Numbered from the stretch's first letter, positions 26,653 through 35,391 are shown. The stretch: DNA of 64,000 bases from Micromonospora vinacea (GCF_015751785.1 NZ_JADOTY010000001.1:930001-994000); one strand, 5' to 3'. Numbers and translations: made by a program. Notes: generated from the letters alone by a model not told the origin.

Positions 26653-26683
26653 TTGTATCTCAAGCCGCTTGAGATCGCATAGT
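26653..26683 (+). promoter_or_regulatory. MerR-type promoter with 19-bp operator palindrome
   Basis: -35-like TTGTAT (26653-26658) and -10-like CATAGT (26678-26683) are separated by 19 bp. The 19-bp palindrome ATCTCAAG-CCG-CTTGAGAT (26657-26675) fills the spacer. An overlong spacer occupied by a dyad is the hallmark of MerR-activated promoters, so this gene is probably autoregulated. Confidence 0.7.
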
Positions 26684-26690
26684 GGGCGTC

Positions 26691-27683
26691 GTGGACAGAG
26701 ACGAGCTGTACGCCATCGGAGATGTCGCCCGGCGGGCCGGCCTGAGCGTCAGTGCCGTCCGGTACTACGCGGACGCCGGCATCGTCACGCCGGCCGCCAG
26801 CACCCCGGCCGGCCACCGCCTGTACGACGTGTCGGCCATCGCCCGGCTGGAACTGGTCCGGACGCTGCGGGAACTCGACGCCGGCCTGGACGAGATCCGG
26901 CGGGTGCTGGCCGGCGAGGCGACGCTGCGCGAGCTGGCCGCCACCCACCTGGCCCTGCTGGAACGGCAGGAGGCACGGCTGCGCACCCGTCGCGCGGTGC
27001 TGTCGGCCATCCTGCGACAGGACTCCACAGCCGAGCAGGTCACGCTGATGCACAAGCTCGTTGGCCTGTCGGACGAGGAACGTGACCGGCTGATCGACGA
27101 GTTCTGGACCGAGGTCTCCGCAGGCTGGGAGCCGCCGGCGCGGATGGTCGAGTGGTGGCGGGCGGCCCGACCGGAGCTGCCCGACCATCCCACCGCGGCC
27201 CAGCTGGAGGCGTGGATCGAGCTGGCCGAGTTGGTCCGGGACACCGAGGTCCGGCAGGCCGTCCGCCGTGAGTTGCACGAGGTGTGCACCACCGGGGCAG
27301 GGCCGCTGATGACCTCGTCGCCGATGCTGGACGCCCTCGAAGAGGGCGCGGCGATCGGCCAGCCGGTGATGGACGCAGCGCGCAAGCAGGTGCCGCCGGA
27401 CTCGCCCAGGGGCCGGGAGATCGCCAACCAGTGGATCGGGTGGCTGACCGGCATCTTCGCGACGCCGGACAGCCCCGGGATCCCGGACACACCGGAGTTC
27501 CGGATCCAGGCGGCCGACCAGATGCGCAAGGGCGCGGAGTGGGACCGCACGCCACCGGAGCAGGAGGGTCCGTTCGACAGGTACATGGAGCTGGTCACCG
27601 TCGTGAACAGCGCGCCGCCGGAGCAGTTTCCGTACGAGTGGCTGGCCGCAGCACTACGCGCGTCCGCCCAACCGGCCAGCTGA
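26691..27683 (+). CDS. MerR family transcriptional regulator
   Basis: About 330 residues. Winged HTH: AIGDVARRAGLSVSAVRYYADAGIVTPAASTPAGHRLYD, then a coiled-coil helix and a 200-residue all-helical C-terminal domain that may bind a ligand. GTG at 26691 is chosen because it lies seven bases after the -10 box (leaderless); GTG at 26682 is in frame but overlaps the -10. No target gene other than itself is apparent nearby. A 16-bp terminator follows. Confidence 0.83.
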   Translation: MDRDELYAIGDVARRAGLSVSAVRYYADAGIVTPAASTPAGHRLYDVSAIARLELVRTLRELDAGLDEIRRVLAGEATLRELAATHLALLERQEARLRTRRAVLSAILRQDSTAEQVTLMHKLVGLSDEERDRLIDEFWTEVSAGWEPPARMVEWWRAARPELPDHPTAAQLEAWIELAELVRDTEVRQAVRRELHEVCTTGAGPLMTSSPMLDALEEGAAIGQPVMDAARKQVPPDSPRGREIANQWIGWLTGIFATPDSPGIPDTPEFRIQAADQMRKGAEWDRTPPEQEGPFDRYMELVTVVNSAPPEQFPYEWLAAALRASAQPAS

Positions 27684-27720
27684 TTGGCGGCAGGTAATTC
27701 GACTGGATCGCGAGGTGGAC

Positions 27721-27754
27721 GGCTGACCGGTGTGCCGAGGCACACCGGTCAGCC
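27721..27754. terminator. 16-bp perfect terminator hairpin
   Basis: GGCTGACCGGTGTGCC (27721-27736), two-base loop, and perfect complement (27739-27754), after the MerR gene and before the convergent DUF805 gene. Confidence 0.8.
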
Positions 27755-27833
27755 GGCTACACCCGAAACTGGCAATTGACACCAGGTGGTCAGACTCTCG
27801 GGCTGATCACGTCATGCTGGGCGCGGACTGCGG

Positions 27834-28208
27834 TCAGCCCTTGGGGTTGGGGCCGAAACGGTTCGCTCCGGGGGTGCTGTCCAATACGAAGAACACGAGC
27901 AGGACGATGGCGCCCACGAACGGCACCAAGGCGATCAGCAGCCACCACCCCGTCCGGTCGGTGTCGTGCAGGCGCCGCACCGCGACCGCCAGCGACGGCA
28001 GCAGCAGCGCCAGGGAGGCGATAAGACCGATGAAGCCGGTCGTCGAGCCCTCCACGAAGGTCAGCCCCAGCGCACTGTCCAAGATGGCGGTGACAATGCT
28101 GACAAGGATGGTGAACAGGGCGAACCACCAGTACTCAGACCGGCGGGCCCGACCAGAGAAGCCGACGTACTGGCTGAAGACCGACTTGATTGCGGTACTG
28201 AAGGACAT
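27834..28208 (-). CDS. DUF805 membrane protein
   Basis: 124 residues. FSGRARRSEYWWFALF near the N-terminus and VRRLHDTDRTGWWLLIALVPFVGAIVLLVFF are the two signatures of DUF805. Four membrane helices. Start ATG with GGGAGA upstream. Function unknown; family members are often associated with stress or phage-defence contexts, but no such context is visible here. Confidence 0.88.
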   Translation of the reverse strand: MSFSTAIKSVFSQYVGFSGRARRSEYWWFALFTILVSIVTAILDSALGLTFVEGSTTGFIGLIASLALLLPSLAVAVRRLHDTDRTGWWLLIALVPFVGAIVLLVFFVLDSTPGANRFGPNPKG

Positions 28209-28316
28209 GACTATCTCCCGTTATGTGAGGGGTACTCAAGGTCATCGCGAAGGCAGCCAAACAGATCGATGTCGCGTGGTCAACGGCCGAGCAGCCGAGG
28301 GACAGTAGCCGCATGC

Positions 28317-29489
28317 TCACAGCACCCCCAGGTTGAAGGCGAGCTGGGTGATCGTGGCTGGGGCGTCCGGGTCGCGGGCGACCTGGGCGACCACGTCCCG
28401 CACGGCTGGCCGATGGTGGATCTCGGCGGGTGCGATGCGTTCGGCCCGCAACAGAACCCGGGCGGCGTTGGCGGGGTCATCCGTCTGGAGGTAGGCGCGC
28501 GCCGCGTCGATCAGGTGCGCGGCGCGGTGCTCAACCGGCAGCCACCGCCACCCGTCCCGCCCGATCGCCTCCTCGTGCCGGGCAACCGCCTGCGACCCGT
28601 CGCCCAACTCCACGGCAGCGGCGACCTGCGCCAGTTCGACGGCAGTCGGCCCGAACGCGGTCCGGTGATGGTCGTTGCCGTCGCCCACCTGGACGCCCAG
28701 CTTGGCGGCCTCGTCCAGCAGCTCACCAACCGCCCGGTCGTCACCGGCCCCCGCCGCGATCAGAGCGGCCTGCACGAGCAGCGATCCCCGCAGCGACAAT
28801 TCCTGCGGCGTGCCAGGGGCGATCTGGGAAGCGGCGGCGAGCATCACCGTCCCTGCCCGAGCCGATGCCCGCAGTACCTGGCCCAACTGCACCGCCGCGC
28901 AGGCCAGCAACACCCGGTCACCGGCGGCGGCGGACATCGCCCGGTCAGCGGCCAACCAGGCGAGGCTCCCCTCGCCCAGCTTGACCAGCAGCGCCGCCGT
29001 CACCCGATACGCCTCGACCACCGCCGCCCGCCCGGACTCCGGGTCCAGCACGTGGGCGCGATGAACCTCGCTCACCACAGTGGGCAGCAACTCGACCAGA
29101 CGCGGGTACCGGGCGTGCTGGAAGGTCATCCACGCGTGCCGCACCCCCCGGGCCAGCCGATCGGGCGACATCACCTCCCGGTCCGTCGGGCGACAGAAAG
29201 CCATTGGGTACGCCGACAGCGCGGCCCGAATCCGCGCCACGCCCTCGCGACGCTCAGCCGACCCGGCGGGTTGGACATCACCACCGAGCAGGGCTGCGGG
29301 ATCGACCCTCAGCACCGCCGCGATCTCCCGGATGGTCGACACCCGCTCCAAAGAACGAACCCCACGTTCGACCTTGTCCACCCAACTCTTCGACTTGCCC
29401 AAACGATCCGCGAACGACTGCTGCGACAACCTCCGCCGCACCCGCAGGTAGGCGACTCGTCGACCGATCGGCAGCGGCTCACGGCTCAC
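28317..29489 (-). CDS. XRE family regulator with TPR-like C-terminal domain
   Basis: 390 residues from GTG. HTH at about 8-62 (RRVAYLRVRRRLSQQSFADRLGKSKSWVDKVERG). The remaining 320 residues are alpha-helical and Ala/Leu-rich, as in tetratricopeptide-type actinomycete regulators. The start overlaps the small upstream gene by 11 bases. It is second gene in a minus-strand pair divergent from another XRE gene at 29796. Confidence 0.82.
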   Translation of the reverse strand: MSREPLPIGRRVAYLRVRRRLSQQSFADRLGKSKSWVDKVERGVRSLERVSTIREIAAVLRVDPAALLGGDVQPAGSAERREGVARIRAALSAYPMAFCRPTDREVMSPDRLARGVRHAWMTFQHARYPRLVELLPTVVSEVHRAHVLDPESGRAAVVEAYRVTAALLVKLGEGSLAWLAADRAMSAAAGDRVLLACAAVQLGQVLRASARAGTVMLAAASQIAPGTPQELSLRGSLLVQAALIAAGAGDDRAVGELLDEAAKLGVQVGDGNDHHRTAFGPTAVELAQVAAAVELGDGSQAVARHEEAIGRDGWRWLPVEHRAAHLIDAARAYLQTDDPANAARVLLRAERIAPAEIHHRPAVRDVVAQVARDPDAPATITQLAFNLGVL

Positions 29490-29643
29490 GACGCCACCGC
29501 CGATCCGGCAGCGCCCGAGTCGTCTGCTGAACCGGAATCCGCTCCGACTCGGCCTGCGCGAGCAAACGGCGTTTGGCCTCCTGCCGTTCGGCGGCGTCGA
29601 TCTGCTCACCCCTGCTGACCGGCTCGTCGTCGCAACTGGGCAT
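29479..29643 (-). CDS. small hypothetical protein upstream of XRE regulator
   Basis: 54 residues, highly charged (GEQIDAAERQEAKRRLLAQAESERIP helix, then RRWRREP). ATG follows GGAGG; the preceding ATG is a second option. It overlaps the following regulator gene, so the two are likely cotranslated. No recognised family; could be an antitoxin-like or regulator partner, but that is speculation. Confidence 0.5.
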   Translation of the reverse strand: MPSCDDEPVSRGEQIDAAERQEAKRRLLAQAESERIPVQQTTRALPDRRWRREP

Positions 29644-29782
29644 CATCACCTCCGCTGCTGGGCGCATCGGCAGGCTCAGCCGTCGCGTGCCGTCCACAAT
29701 GACGCCGGGCCGTCGCTAGGCGCGACGGCACAGAGTGCGACATCCCGGGCACTTTCATGACGACATTAGGGCGACACACCGC

Positions 29783-29796
29783 TATTGTGGCGAACA
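29783..29796 (+). promoter_or_regulatory. leaderless promoter for the plus-strand XRE gene
   Basis: TATTGT at 29783-29788 is seven bases before ATG 29796 and there is no Shine-Dalgarno sequence; fits a transcript beginning at the start codon. Confidence 0.45.
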
Positions 29797-30539
29797 TGAA
29801 TGCCCCGAACACCGCCCTGCGCGCGGTCCGCACCGGGATGCGCATGAGCCAGGACGACTTCGCCCGCGCGCTTCAGGCCGCCGGCCGCCGCGTCGGCGAA
29901 CCCAATGACGCCAACAAGAGACTCGTCCAGCGCTGGGAGTCCGGCGCGATCGCCGCACCACGGCCCGTTTACGCCCGCGCCCTGGAGGTCGTCACCGGCC
30001 TGCCGGTCTCCGTGCTCGGCTTCACTGCGATAACCAATGGCCATGGCGTCGATGACCAACACGGTGGCCACGACCTGACCTCGCCCGTGTCCAGCCTGGC
30101 CACGCCAACGCCCAAGCCGCTTGCGGTCCACGCGTCGTACGAGGGCGTCTGGCTCAGCCGCTACCAATACCACTCCAGCGGCCGGGGAGAATCGTTCGCC
30201 GGGCAGCACTTCGTGGTCGTACTCCAGCACGGAGACCGACTGACCGTGCGCAGCCTGCCCGGCTCGGCGGCCTCGTCGCTATCGCTGGATCTCAGCGTCG
30301 ACGGTGCCGTGGTAACCGGAACCTGGGTGGAGCAGACCGACCCGGCCGGCTACTACCGGGGAGCCCGATACCACGGCGCGATCCAGCTACTGGTGGAGCC
30401 CACCGGCCGACGGATGGCCGGGAAATGGGTCGGGTTCGGCAAGGACATGGACGTCAACACCGGCCCCTGGGAATTGACCTTCCGGGACGCGTCCACGTCC
30501 AAGGCGACGCTCGACCAGTACAACACCTCGCCCGGATAG
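29796..30539 (+). CDS. XRE family regulator with lipocalin-like C-terminal domain
   Basis: About 247 residues. N-terminal HTH (ALRAVRTGMRMSQDDFARALQAAGRRVGEPNDANKRLVQRWESG), followed by a linker and a beta-rich domain of about 130 residues (YEGVWLSRYQYHSSGRGESFAGQHFVVVLQHGD...TGTWVEQTDPAGYYRGARYHGAIQLLVEPTGRRMAGKWVGFGKD). The beta part looks like a small barrel that could bind a ligand. The ATG at 29796 is preferred over 29757 because of the -10 box. Divergent from the other XRE operon. Confidence 0.75.
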   Translation: MNAPNTALRAVRTGMRMSQDDFARALQAAGRRVGEPNDANKRLVQRWESGAIAAPRPVYARALEVVTGLPVSVLGFTAITNGHGVDDQHGGHDLTSPVSSLATPTPKPLAVHASYEGVWLSRYQYHSSGRGESFAGQHFVVVLQHGDRLTVRSLPGSAASSLSLDLSVDGAVVTGTWVEQTDPAGYYRGARYHGAIQLLVEPTGRRMAGKWVGFGKDMDVNTGPWELTFRDASTSKATLDQYNTSPG

Positions 30540-30601
30540 CGCGCTTCGCCGACCAATTCGCAGCTGGCTACGCGGACGGCGGAGGACCGACTGGCCCTCA
30601 A

Positions 30602-30620
30602 GAGGCTGCCAGGCCGCCTC
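30602..30620. terminator. short hairpin between convergent genes
   Basis: GAGGCTGCC and GGCCGCCTC pair (one mismatch) around a single base; it overlaps the pip stop. Weak terminator candidate. Confidence 0.35.
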
Positions 30621-31581
30621 AAGATCTCCTTGGCACCAGGAACTGGGTGGTGGCTTCGATGAGCAGGCGGCGGGTGCCAGCTTCGGAGCCGCTGTGGCCG
30701 GCGTCCTCCACGATGTGAAACTTTGCCTCAGGCCAGACCCGATGCAGGTCCCAGGCTTGCTTGGGCGGTGTCTTGATGTCGTAGCGGCCGTTCACGATGA
30801 CCGTCGGGACGTGTCGAATGCGGTCGACGCCCGCCAGGAGGCCTTCCGGCGGAAGGAAGCCGCCGTTGCTGATGTAGTGGTGTGTGATGCGGGCGAACGC
30901 CAGCAGGCTGGCGTCGTCGATGCCGGGTGGCGTCATCGGCAGCAGGGTGTTGGCCGAGAGCTCCCAGCTCATCCAGGCGCGGGCCGCCGGGCCGTGGACC
31001 GCGGGGTCCGGGTCGGAAATGCGGCGGCCATAGGCGCCGACAAGGTCGTCCTGTTCAGCGACGGGGATCGCAGCACAAAATGCGGCCCACTCGGCGGGAA
31101 ACAGGTGCGCCGCGCCCGCTGGGGTGAACGCCCACGCCTCGTCTGACCTGCGAACCAACCACACGCCACGCAGCACGAGTTCGGTGACCCGCTCGGGATG
31201 GGCCTGCGCGTAGGCCAAGCCGAGAGTGCTGCCCCAACTGCCGCCGAAGACGAGCCAACGCTCGATCCCCAGGTGCTCGCGTAGCCGCTCGATGTCCGCC
31301 ACCAGGTGCGGGGTGGTGTTGTGTTCCAGTGACGTCTTCGGGTCGCCCGCGAAGGGCCGACTGCGACCGCAGTTTCGCTGGTCGAACAGCACGACCCGGT
31401 AGCCGGACGGGTCGAAGTACCGCCGATTGTGCGGGAGCAGGCCACCGCCGGGGCCGCCGTGCAGGAACACTGCGGGTTTGCCGTCGGGATTCCCGCACAG
31501 TTCCCAGTAGAGCTCATTGCCATGGCCGACGTTGAGCATCCCGGAGTCGTACGGCTCGATGGGCGGATACCAGTCCATCAT
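30619..31581 (-). CDS. pip: proline iminopeptidase
   Basis: 320 residues, S33 family. It releases N-terminal proline from peptides. HGGPGGG (41-47) forms the oxyanion loop, Ser115 sits in GGSWGSTLGL, Asp is in NGRYDIKTP and His in EDAGHSGSE. Start ATG ATG at 31581. It lies 89 bp after the VOC gene on the same strand, so it may be at the end of the ArsR operon or independent. Confidence 0.88.
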   Translation of the reverse strand: MMDWYPPIEPYDSGMLNVGHGNELYWELCGNPDGKPAVFLHGGPGGGLLPHNRRYFDPSGYRVVLFDQRNCGRSRPFAGDPKTSLEHNTTPHLVADIERLREHLGIERWLVFGGSWGSTLGLAYAQAHPERVTELVLRGVWLVRRSDEAWAFTPAGAAHLFPAEWAAFCAAIPVAEQDDLVGAYGRRISDPDPAVHGPAARAWMSWELSANTLLPMTPPGIDDASLLAFARITHHYISNGGFLPPEGLLAGVDRIRHVPTVIVNGRYDIKTPPKQAWDLHRVWPEAKFHIVEDAGHSGSEAGTRRLLIEATTQFLVPRRS

Positions 31582-31670
31582 TCAACCCCGTGTATCGGTA
31601 GTGGTGCTCGGCCCGTTCCGGCACCGGCAGGTTGGTCGCGCCTGAACAACAGATGCCCGAACGAGCTGAG

Positions 31671-32051
31671 TCAGTCGCCGACTCTCGGGACCCGCCACAG
31701 GGACAGGCAGAACGGATGCCCGGCCGGGTCGGCGTACACGAAGCAGTGGTCCGCGTTGGGCTGATGCTCGAATCGGGTAGCGCCGGCTGCCAGCACACGC
31801 GCTCCGGTCGCCTCCAGGTCGTCGACGAAGAACTCGAGGTGCATCTGCATCCCCACCTCGCCATCCGGCCAGGTGGGTGGCTGGTAGTCGTCGATCTGCT
31901 GGAACCCGATGTCACCGTTCGGCCCTTCGACGAGCGCCCAGCCCTCGTCGCCCTTCGCGACCCCGCCGGTGATCTCGGCGTAGAACCGCGCGAGCGCGAT
32001 CGCGTCGGGTGCATTGACAGTCGTCAGGCTGAGCCTGATCAGGTCCGACAT
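31671..32051 (-). CDS. VOC family protein
   Basis: 126 residues with the paired beta-alpha-beta-beta-beta modules of glyoxalase/bleomycin-resistance proteins: LTTVNAPDAIALARFYAEITGG and LEFFVDDLEATGARVLAAGA, ending DPAGHPFCLSLWRVP. Potential metal ligands (His72 region, Glu73) are present. Its ATG overlaps the SRPBCC stop by one base. Ligand unknown. Confidence 0.8.
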   Translation of the reverse strand: MSDLIRLSLTTVNAPDAIALARFYAEITGGVAKGDEGWALVEGPNGDIGFQQIDDYQPPTWPDGEVGMQMHLEFFVDDLEATGARVLAAGATRFEHQPNADHCFVYADPAGHPFCLSLWRVPRVGD

Positions 32052-32575
32052 CAGCCGATCTCAACCTGCTGGTATGCCGGCGTGAGCTCTTCCCAGCGTT
32101 CCTCCCAGCCTGGCGCTCGGGCATCGGAGCCCCAGCCCTCCGGATGGACCGGACCGTCGACCTCCAGCGACCGACCGAGATCCTCGAGGTGGACCCGCCA
32201 ACCAGAGGCGTGGAACGGGAGACTCCCAATCGGCAGGCCGCGCTCCTCGACCACCAGCCGGGTCTTGGAGCCCTCTTCGGTCAGCCACGCCTCGATTTGC
32301 CCCTCGTCGTCCCTACCCGGCTTCGTCGTCAACAGCAGGTGGTGGGGCGCATCGCACACCTCGATGCGCACCGGACCGGTCCAACTGCTCGTGAAGACGG
32401 CCTGGATCGTGCCGCCGACCCGCAGGTCACCGTCGACCCGGGCCATCCAGCGAGCCAGCCGCTCAGGCGTCGTACACGCCTGCCAGAGGTCGCCGATGTC
32501 CGTGTCGTAAAGGTCCTCGACCCGGACTGCTCCGCGGGTCTCGTCCAGCGCTCGCATCGTCGCGATCGTGGTCAT
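32051..32575 (-). CDS. SRPBCC (AHSA1-like) protein
   Basis: 174 residues. Steroidogenic acute regulatory/Bet v1-like fold of the Aha1 C-terminal type: ARWMARVDGDLRVGGTIQAVF, APHHLLLTTKPG, TRLVVEERGLP. Proteins of this kind are commonly encoded with an ArsR regulator in actinobacteria. ATG overlaps the ArsR stop by four bases (ATGA). Confidence 0.8.
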   Translation of the reverse strand: MTTIATMRALDETRGAVRVEDLYDTDIGDLWQACTTPERLARWMARVDGDLRVGGTIQAVFTSSWTGPVRIEVCDAPHHLLLTTKPGRDDEGQIEAWLTEEGSKTRLVVEERGLPIGSLPFHASGWRVHLEDLGRSLEVDGPVHPEGWGSDARAPGWEERWEELTPAYQQVEIG

Positions 32576-32889
32576 CGTCGCGCCTTCCTTCCTCGTGCGA
32601 TCTCGGTATGAAGAGCGTCGAGCCGGTTCTCCCAGAGCCGGCGGTACTCTCCCAGCCACTCGTCGACCTCGACGAGCGCCTCCGGGCGGAGTGTGTAGAT
32701 CCGGCGCTGCGCCTCCTGGCGTACGTCGACCAGCCCGGCTTCCCGCAGCACGCGGAGATGCCGGGACACGCCCGGGCGAGCGATCGGGAGAGCCTCGGCC
32801 AGCTCTCCCGCACTCGCCGGGTGGTCGCGGAGAATATCGAGAACCGTGCGCCGGCTCTCGTCTGCCAGCGCGTGCAACACGGCGTCCAT
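32572..32889 (-). CDS. ArsR family transcriptional regulator 1
   Basis: 105 residues. Winged helix LADESRRTVLDILRDHPASAGELAEALPIARPGVSRHLRVLREAGLVDVRQEAQRRIYTL. No CxC metal-site, so it is of the SdpR/autorepressor type rather than a metal sensor. The start at 32889 lies ten bases downstream of a long operator-like dyad. First gene of ArsR-SRPBCC-VOC. Confidence 0.87.
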   Translation of the reverse strand: MDAVLHALADESRRTVLDILRDHPASAGELAEALPIARPGVSRHLRVLREAGLVDVRQEAQRRIYTLRPEALVEVDEWLGEYRRLWENRLDALHTEIARGRKARR

Positions 32890-32898
32890 GACGCCAAA

Positions 32899-32930
32899 GT
32901 AACCGATCGGGTACGTACCCGCAAGGTTAC
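32899..32930. promoter_or_regulatory. 32-bp ArsR operator dyad
   Basis: Outer arms GTAACC (32899-32904) and GGTTAC (32925-32930) flank a 14-bp perfect palindrome CGGGTACGTACCCG (32908-32921). The two 3-base gaps make a two-step dyad of 26 paired positions out of 32. It lies directly upstream of ArsR 1 and probably binds it. Confidence 0.65.
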
Positions 32931-32999
32931 ATTCAACCTCGTAAAGGTGTCCAACCTGCCACCCCACCGGCAGCGCCTGCTGAACGCCGAAGCGCCCGC

Positions 33000-34271
33000 T
33001 CATGGCGCCGATGTGCCGCCGACTGAGGATCGGTCAGCCGAGGCCGTGGCCCGGCGTTGGAGGTAGCGCTGTTCGACCTGGTTCTGGGTCAGGGCGGCTG
33101 CTTCGCGGTACCACGTGGCCGCGCCGGCCGTGTCACCGGTCATCTCGAGCAGATGTGCGCGGATCGCGCGTTCGCGTTGCCGGGTCAGCGGTTCCTCGTC
33201 CAGGTGGTAGCTCCGGTTGAGGTTGTCGAGCAGGGCCAGCCCTCGGGCCGGCCCGTACGCGTGCGCGACTGCGACCACCCGGCTCAGCCGTACCGGTGCG
33301 GTCGGGCTGAGGTGTTCCAGTCCCAGGTACAGTGCCGCGATCTGTGGCCAGTCCGTCCGGTCCGGCGACGCGGCCGCCGTGTGCACGGCCGCGATCGCCG
33401 CCTGTAGCTGGTACGCACCGATCTCGCGCCGCGGCCAGACGCTGTCAATCAGCTCGGTGCCCTCGCGGATCAGCTCGTGATCCCACCGTGTCCGATCCTG
33501 CTCGTCCAGCGGCACCAGCTCGTCGCCGTCGGTACGGGCAGCGCGCCGCGACTCGGTCAGCAGCATCAGGGCGAGTAGCCCGGTCACCTCGGGGTCGCCC
33601 GGCAGGGCATCGCGGAGCATGCGGGTCAGCCGGATCGCCTCGCGGGTCAGGTCCACGCGGGCGAGTTCGTCCCCGGTCGAGGCGGTGTAGCCCTCGTTGA
33701 AGATCAGGTAGAGCACCTGCATGACCGCGTTCAGCCGGCTGTCGCGGTCGGCGTCGGTTGGCGGGGTGAACCGGGCGCCGGCACGGGCCAGTTGCTGTTT
33801 TGCGCGGCTGATCCGGGCGCCCGTGGTGTTCTCGGTCGTCCCGTAGGCGTGTGCAATCTCGGTGGTCGTCAGGCCGCCAACCGCGCGCAGGGTGAGCGCC
33901 ACCCGGGAGGTGGGGCTCAGCGCGGGGTGACAGCACAGGAGCAGAAGCGTGAGACTGTCATCGGTTTCCGGCGCAGGGCCTGTCCGCCGGCTCGGGTCTC
34001 GCATCGCCAGTTCGCTCAAGCCGGCGTGCCGCTCGCGGCGGCGTCGGGCCTGGTCGGTGCGGAGCAGGTCGACCATCCGCCGGTACCCGATCCGGATCAG
34101 CCAGCTGCGCGGGTTTTCCGGTACGCCGTCGGCCGGCCACATCCTGCTCGCGGCGAGCAGGGCCTCCTGGACCGCGTCCTCGGCGATGTCGAAGTGACCG
34201 AAGCGCCGCACCAGCGCGCCGAGAACCTGCGGCGCCTCGGTGCGCAGCAGGTACTCGACGTCTGGCGTCAC
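33000..34271 (-). CDS. ECF42-type RNA polymerase sigma factor with C-terminal extension
   Basis: About 423 residues. N-terminal sigma-2 (VEYLLRTEAPQVLGALVRRFGHFDIAEDAVQEALLAASRMWPADGVPENPRSWL) and sigma-4 (LTTTEIAHAYGTTENTTGARISRAKQQLARAG), followed by a 220-residue DUF6596/TPR-like domain. This is the ECF42 layout, where the extension rather than an anti-sigma factor controls activity. GTG at 34271 is chosen because it fits family length and overlaps the stop of a linker frame; ATG at 34304 is the alternative. It is preceded by a YciI/DGPF gene, the known partner. Confidence 0.85.
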   Translation of the reverse strand: MTPDVEYLLRTEAPQVLGALVRRFGHFDIAEDAVQEALLAASRMWPADGVPENPRSWLIRIGYRRMVDLLRTDQARRRRERHAGLSELAMRDPSRRTGPAPETDDSLTLLLLCCHPALSPTSRVALTLRAVGGLTTTEIAHAYGTTENTTGARISRAKQQLARAGARFTPPTDADRDSRLNAVMQVLYLIFNEGYTASTGDELARVDLTREAIRLTRMLRDALPGDPEVTGLLALMLLTESRRAARTDGDELVPLDEQDRTRWDHELIREGTELIDSVWPRREIGAYQLQAAIAAVHTAAASPDRTDWPQIAALYLGLEHLSPTAPVRLSRVVAVAHAYGPARGLALLDNLNRSYHLDEEPLTRQRERAIRAHLLEMTGDTAGAATWYREAAALTQNQVEQRYLQRRATASADRSSVGGTSAP

Positions 34272-34339
34272 GCCGGTGCTGCCGTTCGTGTGCCCTCTCG
34301 ACATGCCGCCGTCGGGCGACGCAGGATGCGGCTGGTCAT
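34268..34339 (-). CDS. possible 23-codon linker frame between YciI and ECF42
   Basis: An open frame starts at an ATG that overlaps the YciI stop (ATGA) and ends at a TGA that overlaps the GTG start of the sigma gene (GTGA). It encodes MTSRILRRPTAACREG... It shares no sequence with the tldD/oppD linkers, only the coupled layout, so it may be chance. Confidence 0.25.
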   Translation of the reverse strand: MTSRILRRPTAACREGTRTAAPA

Positions 34340-34707
34340 GCCACGAAGTCCGCGCCCATGATCGGCCGGATCTCCATCGGCTCGCCCAGAACATCGACCA
34401 TCCGCGAGACGATCTCGACGGCGCGCTCCTGGCTGCTCACGTCGATCACCGCGAAGCTCGCCAAGACCTCCTTGAGCTCGACGAACGGGCCATCGGTGGC
34501 CACCACGCCGGTCGGGGTCCTGCGGATCGTGGTGCTGACCGCCGGGTGGCCGAGTCCCTCGCTGCTGACGAACTCGCCGGTCTCGATCAGTTCCTGTTCG
34601 AACCGCTGGTACGCGGCGAACGCGGCCAGCGCCTCGTCTGACGGGGTGTCCGCGGTCGCGGCGTCCCAGGCTGCGGCCGGCGTGTAGCTGAGCAGTAGAT
34701 ACTTCAT
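34336..34707 (-). CDS. YciI-like (DGPF domain) protein
   Basis: 123 residues. MKYLLLSYTPAAAW start, GHPAVSTTIRRTPTGVVATDGPFVELKEVLASFAVIDV core; the DGPF motif is present. These ferredoxin-like-fold proteins are encoded next to ECF42 sigma factors across actinobacteria and other phyla, and are thought to be targets or effectors. Follows a DUF998 gene by 33 bp. Confidence 0.88.
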   Translation of the reverse strand: MKYLLLSYTPAAAWDAATADTPSDEALAAFAAYQRFEQELIETGEFVSSEGLGHPAVSTTIRRTPTGVVATDGPFVELKEVLASFAVIDVSSQERAVEIVSRMVDVLGEPMEIRPIMGADFVA

Positions 34708-34740
34708 GGTCGTCCTCGTGTTCGCGCGGCTCGGGTCACG

Positions 34741-35391
34741 CTACGCCGCTCGGCTCGAACGACGCAGGGAGAGGGCGAGGACCGTCGTCCATGTGAAGGC
34801 GACCAGGCCGTTCACCGCGATCTGGATGCTCATGCGGCTCGGCGACATCGGCATCAGCAGGATGAGCGCGGCGAGGCCGTTCAGCAGGGCCGGCAGGGCA
34901 GCCCGACGGCGGATGTGACGGATGGACAGCACGATGGCGGCGACGGCCAGCGCGGTGAAGGCGATGGCGGCCGCCGCCGAGTGCGCGATGCTGTGCCAGG
35001 ACATCTCGCCGACCGGCCCGTCCGGAGTCCCTACCGGGAAGCCGTACTCCGGATCCATGGTGAACACCCCGGCCGCGACGAGCCCGGCACCGAAGATCAC
35101 GACAAAGATTGGCAGCGCACGTCGGCCGGTGCCCTCGGTGAGCGTGCGCCGGGCGCCGACGGCGAGAGCGATCGCGCCGAGGCCGGCGAGCACGAATGTG
35201 GTGATCTGGATCCAGCCGAGACGTCCGGTGGCCAGCTGGCTGATCGGGTGCCGCGTGATGTCGTAGCCCTCCCGGGTGAGCATCTGCGTCACGGCCGAGG
35301 CGAAGAACACCGGTCCGGCGAGGCTGCCGGCAAGGAGCAGGCGCTCGGACGAGCGGCGGCGGGTGGGAACGGTGGCTGCGGTGGTGGCCAT
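34741..35391 (-). CDS. DUF998 family membrane protein
   Basis: 216 residues with about six membrane segments. HPISQLATGRLGWIQITTFVLAGLGAIALAVGAR and FTMDPEYGFPVGTPDGP...SWHSIAHSAAAAIAF match DUF998. ATG follows GGAGGAA. It is first gene of the DUF998-YciI-ECF42 operon; a role in stress perception at the membrane is conceivable but untested. Confidence 0.83.
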   Translation of the reverse strand: MATTAATVPTRRRSSERLLLAGSLAGPVFFASAVTQMLTREGYDITRHPISQLATGRLGWIQITTFVLAGLGAIALAVGARRTLTEGTGRRALPIFVVIFGAGLVAAGVFTMDPEYGFPVGTPDGPVGEMSWHSIAHSAAAAIAFTALAVAAIVLSIRHIRRRAALPALLNGLAALILLMPMSPSRMSIQIAVNGLVAFTWTTVLALSLRRSSRAA

